From positions 1-64,000 of the forward strand of contig JARBJD010000003.1 of NCBI GenBank assembly GCA_033064195.1: a stretch of DNA of 64,000 nucleotides. Reading direction: 5' to 3'. The DNA is from Blattamonas nauphoetae (Eukaryota > Preaxostyla > Oxymonadida). Positions within the stretch are counted from its first letter, which is position 1, and the number at the start of each line of letters is the position of its first letter. Positions 60,285 through 64,000 of the stretch are shown here, piece after piece. Below the pieces are notes generated by a model, which did not search any database, had not been told where the DNA came from, and saw only the letters and a program-made list of their open reading frames with translations. Both the position numbers and the translations under genes were made by a program.

Positions 60285-62985
60285 TTAGTCATCACCATCA
60301 AAGAGCGGAGCCGTGCGTGATGAAGGGTGGCCTGTCAACACAAATTGTTGTTCGAGTGGTTGGGTGTCGTTTTCGTCATGCACAAGTTCGCTCAGCGGAA
60401 TAACCTCCCCAGCGCGTGTCTGGTTCGGGACGCAGAGCGTTTTCATGTCTGTTTCAGCATTTTGGGTGTAGCTGTTGACTTGGTAGAGAGGAGGCGGAGT
60501 CATTGTGGGAAGAGGGCTTGGATGAGAAGAAGCGGGGGATTGGAGGGCGGTCGTTGGGAGTGGAGGAGTCGATGAGAGGGCGATCTGTGTTGGGGGATGG
60601 ACGGCATCTGAGTCCGGTTCGATCAAAGGCTGTGTGCTTGGTGGGAGTGGGGAGATGAAGATTGTGTTGAGTGTGCGCTGGATGGTGCGAGTGGTGGCTG
60701 TGTTGGGAGTGAGGAAGGTTCCCACAGTCGACACGAAAGGTACGTACGAGGCTTGTTCCGCCGATGCCTGGGGAGAATCGGCGGCCTCGCTATCCGTGAA
60801 GAGCGCAGTCTGAGCCTTTCGTGCCGACACTGGAACAGTCAGCGAGAGGAGTTCCGTGACTCCCTTCTCAATCACGCTTTCCACTCGGTCGCGTTGTTGG
60901 TCATCCGGCATCGTGTATGCGTTCACTCCCCGCTCCAGCACTTCGATTTCCGAGAGCAATGCTGCTGCCCCACCATCGTCCTCGCCGTCCCTCACTGTGA
61001 TGGCGTCCTTCACATACGGAAAGCCAATAGTTGTCCGCTCTCCGCTCCACAAGTCCTCAACAACTGTTGCAATCTCCCCAAAGCAGGCACCGAGCATGGA
61101 TTTCAGGGGAGCAGCACTTTCACCAGCGCTGTCGACTGCCTGAGCCATTGCTCGCATCACACCAACAAGCTTCAAGGCTTGTCGCTGGTTTGCCTCGCTC
61201 ATATCACGGATGGCTCGCTGTAGAGAAGAGACAGCCGGTGTGCGCACGTCGACGAGGAGAGTGTTTGTGAGGCGTTCGATCGCCTCGCTTGCGTAGTCCT
61301 TCTGTGCTGCCAATTTCGTCTTTGGTTTCTCGCTGGGGAGCTTGGTGAAACGGAGTGGTGTCTGTGGTGTTGGCTGCGAGGGGCGGAGTGAATTTGGAGG
61401 TGGATTTGTGTCTGAAGAAGCAGACACATTTGAGATTCGGGTGGGGATCCAGGTTGGAGGAGCTCGGACAGGCTTTGGCTTGACTGTCTGAACGGGAGGG
61501 CGAGGTGGAGGAGCAGGGGCTGTGTTGAGAGATGTGTTTGGGATGGAATCGACGACAGTGTTGAAGAATGCGGTGAGTGACTTCTCTCCCGAACTGCTCG
61601 ATGTTGGAGGAGTGGCTGGCTTTTTGTAACTGGACGAGAGTATATTGGGGGATGACGTGATGTTGGGTGACTGATTCGGGCGGAGGGAGATGGAGTCGGG
61701 AGTGGAGGCAGCCGGCGAGTGAGAGGATATTGGCGACGTGTGTGACTTGAACTCCTCCGGGACGTCCACGAGGTAGATGAACGGCGGGAGGGGAACGCCA
61801 GGGAAGCGCAGTTTGTATGCTTCGATGATGTACGCACTGGAGTCGCTCGAGGCGGGGAAGTCCATCAGCAGGCGGATTGTGGTGAGGTCGTCCGAGGCGA
61901 GGAGCTGCTGCTTGATGGACCGGATCATCGACACCGCAACCCACTCTGCCAGCTCCAGTTGAGGCCCAACAGCAAAGATGCCATCCCACAGACGCATCGT
62001 CTGGTCCAGACTGAACACACGCAGATAGAGCACACGCAGCCACTTCATCAGAAAGAGGTGCGGCTCGATTTCGCGGTTGGAGAGAAAATTCGCAATTTCT
62101 GGGTCTATCCGTTCAAGGTGTGCAAATATACGGCGAGATTCCTTCACAATTGTGGGGACTCTTCCTTCCAGCTCCGAGACAACTTCTGAGACGCGTGGCT
62201 GATTGGCTGGGGCATCATCGAAGTACCAGTTGCGGAGTTTGAAGATCAGAAAATTAAAGGCCGTATACAAATCATGCTCGAGGTAATTGGGATCACATAT
62301 TATGTTGATGAGCTGCCTCGTCTGGAAGTTCTCTTCTTGGTCAGAGAGGGTTGGATCGAAGCTTTGGTCATGCGCAAATACATAGTACAAGGCACCCAAA
62401 AGTTCGTGCATTCCTTGTTTATAGCCGTGTTGTGGGTGGGCTCGAGCCCAGATGACCAGAACCTCGTCCAGGAGTTGGACGATTGTCTCACGATGAAAGA
62501 AGGGGTATTCAGGAAATAAGCGATTGATATCCATTAAAATTTGAGCTTCTGCTTGTTTAGTCTCAAAATATTGATTCCATTGCGATCCACTCTCACTACT
62601 GAGAGGATTGTCGACAGAGAGATCGACAGATTCCAATCGCGTTGGATCCACAAGGAGGGCTGTTTTCTGCTTCTCAAAATAAGCTCGATGACGTGCCAGT
62701 TGTTCAATCCAACCTTGTCCCGGTGGGCCTTTGACAACACCAAGGAAATACCGCCAGCAGACGCTTCGAATGTGACAATCACTGAGGCCGTAATTCACAG
62801 CTCTTTGTCGTGCTTTTTCACCAGGAGTTTCCGTGCCAGAAGAAAACAGAATATTAAATTCATATCTGATGAAGAATTAGAGGAATGATAGGAGAAGAGT
62901 TGAGTGATTTAGAGTTTTCAGACAGTGAAGCCAGTGGTGATGTGATATTGGGTGACTGTGACTCTGAAAGTGTGGAGGCTGTCAT
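60285..62985 (-). CDS. TBC1D5-like Rab GTPase-activating protein
   Basis: The main exon (62,865-60,285) is followed by TAA then TGA. The frame has no ATG near its 5' end, but a splice acceptor (TTCATCAG) at 62,866 allows a first exon starting at the ATG at 62,985. Three in-phase donors are possible, so the N-terminus is tentative. The TBC domain covers roughly residues 30-340. It has the Arg-finger motif ILMDINRLFPEYPFF, the Gln-finger motif YKQGMHELL and NPLSSESGSQWNQYFE, as in human TBC1D5. A long Pro/Ser-rich region and a helical segment (DYASEAIERLTNTLL) follow. It should stimulate GTP hydrolysis by Rab7-type GTPases in endosome/retromer traffic in the cytosol. Confidence 0.9.
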
Positions 62986-63619
62986 AGCTGAGCAACCCTC
63001 GTTAAATAATCTCTTCGATGGAGAAGAAATGACGGTGTGGATCATCCCATTGACAACGAAGCTCAGATATGACACCTGTTAAGCCTGGATAAAGACAAGA
63101 TTCATTGGCAGAACAGGTCATTATCAATAAAATATTGTTTCTTTTTATCTGAAACTTGATGCTCTATCATGGTTCATCCTTCTCATGAGAGATAAGGCTA
63201 TTCACTCTGTAATCGAACGAAACTACATTATTCGACACATTTAACACATTTTGAACAAATCTTGGGTCACGAAGGTGGATCAGATGATTTCTTTCCTCAA
63301 TTTGATTTTCATCGATCCGACAGTCCAGTCGTCATTCATGAACCGTCTCCTCCACAGTTTTCTTGACTTGTAAGAGTATCTAAGAAGGAGATAGATGATT
63401 TTGAAAGCTAACTCTCACACATTGTCAAGTTGATGAGAGAAATTCATGAAGGAGACTGTGAGAAAAGTATTGGCTCTTCTACAGTCGTGCCACAATACGG
63501 TCAAATATCAATAGATGGTGAAACAACAAGATTTTATAGAAAAATCATGAAACAGTGTTTAAAGTGGTCGTTTGAGCAATTTAGGGAATGAACCCATACA
63601 GTCATGGGGCTGATCAGAT
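62986..63619. other. intergenic, divergent promoters
   Basis: The stretch separates the start of the TBC gene (minus) from the F-box gene (plus). It contains an AATAAA at about 63,126 but no convincing coding region. The acidic plus-strand open frame at 62,885-63,082 overlaps the TBC start and is listed as rejected. Confidence 0.5.
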
Positions 63620-64000
63620 ATGACGTCTCTCGTTGACCTTCCACCGCCAATCATTGTCAATATCGCCTCCAACCTGCCAGACAAGGGACTTTTTTCGCTC
63701 GCTATATTGAACCAGAAGATGCGAGAACTTATCCGTACGACTGCAACAACCACTCCACCAATCTGTGTCACATCGCCTGAGGAGAAAGAAAACATCCGAA
63801 AACTCATACAGAGTGTGTTCTTTTTGGGATTTATCTTCTTTATCCGACAACATTTGACTCTTTCTCGCCGTATATCAATCCACAGCATACCCAAATCTCA
63901 CTGACGTCAATATCTCTCACTCAAGATATCTTACGGATGATATCATTGAATTTCTCGTGGAAAAATGTCCAAAGATTTCCAAACTCAAGCTGTGGAATTG
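63620..64000 (+). CDS. F-box/LRR protein, cut by the window end
   Basis: Exon 1 (63,620-63,812) begins with an F-box-like stretch, LVDLPPPIIVNIASNLPDKG followed by LFSLAILNQKMRELI. A 73-nt intron (63,813-63,885, donor GTGTGT, acceptor CCACAG) is followed by leucine-rich repeats: YPNLTDVNISHSRYLTDDII and KCPKISKLKLWN, of the AMN1/Cys-containing subtype. The F-box would bind Skp1 in an SCF ubiquitin ligase, with the LRRs selecting substrates. The gene runs past the right edge. Confidence 0.75.

Noticed and set aside
62885-63082. Small acidic plus-strand open frame beginning MIGEELSDLEFSDSEASG
   Set aside because: It overlaps the likely first exon and intron of the minus-strand TBC gene and has no recognisable homologue. 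It could be real but is unsupported.

Overview
The window reads as nuclear DNA of a microbial eukaryote. Protein genes are split by very short GT-AG introns (about 31-180 nt, mostly 32-60). A eukaryotic rDNA segment is present, together with core eukaryotic proteins (eIF5A, ribosomal protein S27, a TBC1D5-type Rab-GAP). Several features recall metamonads, and oxymonads (Preaxostyla, Blattamonas-like) in particular: an intron-poor PntB-PntA fused transhydrogenase, a SPRY-like protein, a fragment resembling their large beta-helix surface proteins, and a TmcB/TmcC-like multi-pass protein. That placement comes from remembered family resemblance and was not searched. The host genes use TAA and TGA as stops and contain no in-frame TAA/TAG over thousands of codons, so the standard code applies to them.

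Left part (1 to about 29,100) is accessory DNA. A decayed pogo-like DNA transposon (about 1,425-3,636) is followed by a minus-strand rDNA segment (28S-ITS2-5.8S-ITS1-18S, about 4,195-11,345). This segment lacks the conserved 28S 3' end and the conserved 18S 5' end, and its 28S carries a 1.3-kb insertion with terminal inverted repeats. Next come fragments of a Helitron and a mariner-like transposase, a MITE, and a minus-strand cysteine-rich/coiled-coil gene (16,886-18,813) whose frame holds seven TAA/TAG codons and no internal TGA. Minisatellites follow, then a pogo-like transposase gene split by a 3,030-bp hAT-like element with a perfect 8-bp target duplication. A small retroelement reverse-transcriptase fossil and a second copy of a MITE-like family close the region.

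Right part (about 29,500-64,000) is gene-dense host DNA. It holds a multi-pass membrane protein and a divergent SPRY-like gene; a metal-dependent amidohydrolase; a very long IQ-motif protein with six exons; a 3.3-kb stretch with no recognised gene; the PntBA transhydrogenase; eIF5A; an 876-aa unrecognised protein; a 15-MORN-repeat protein with eight exons; RPS27; a 289-aa unrecognised protein; a 1,727-aa TmcB/C-like membrane protein; a TBC1D5-like Rab-GAP; and the start of an F-box/LRR gene cut by the window end.

The host genes do not form one pathway: they are an ordinary mix of translation, trafficking, membrane signalling and redox functions. Exon models were derived by hand from frame continuity, splice dinucleotides and family motifs. 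The multi-exon totals quoted are exact multiples of three.
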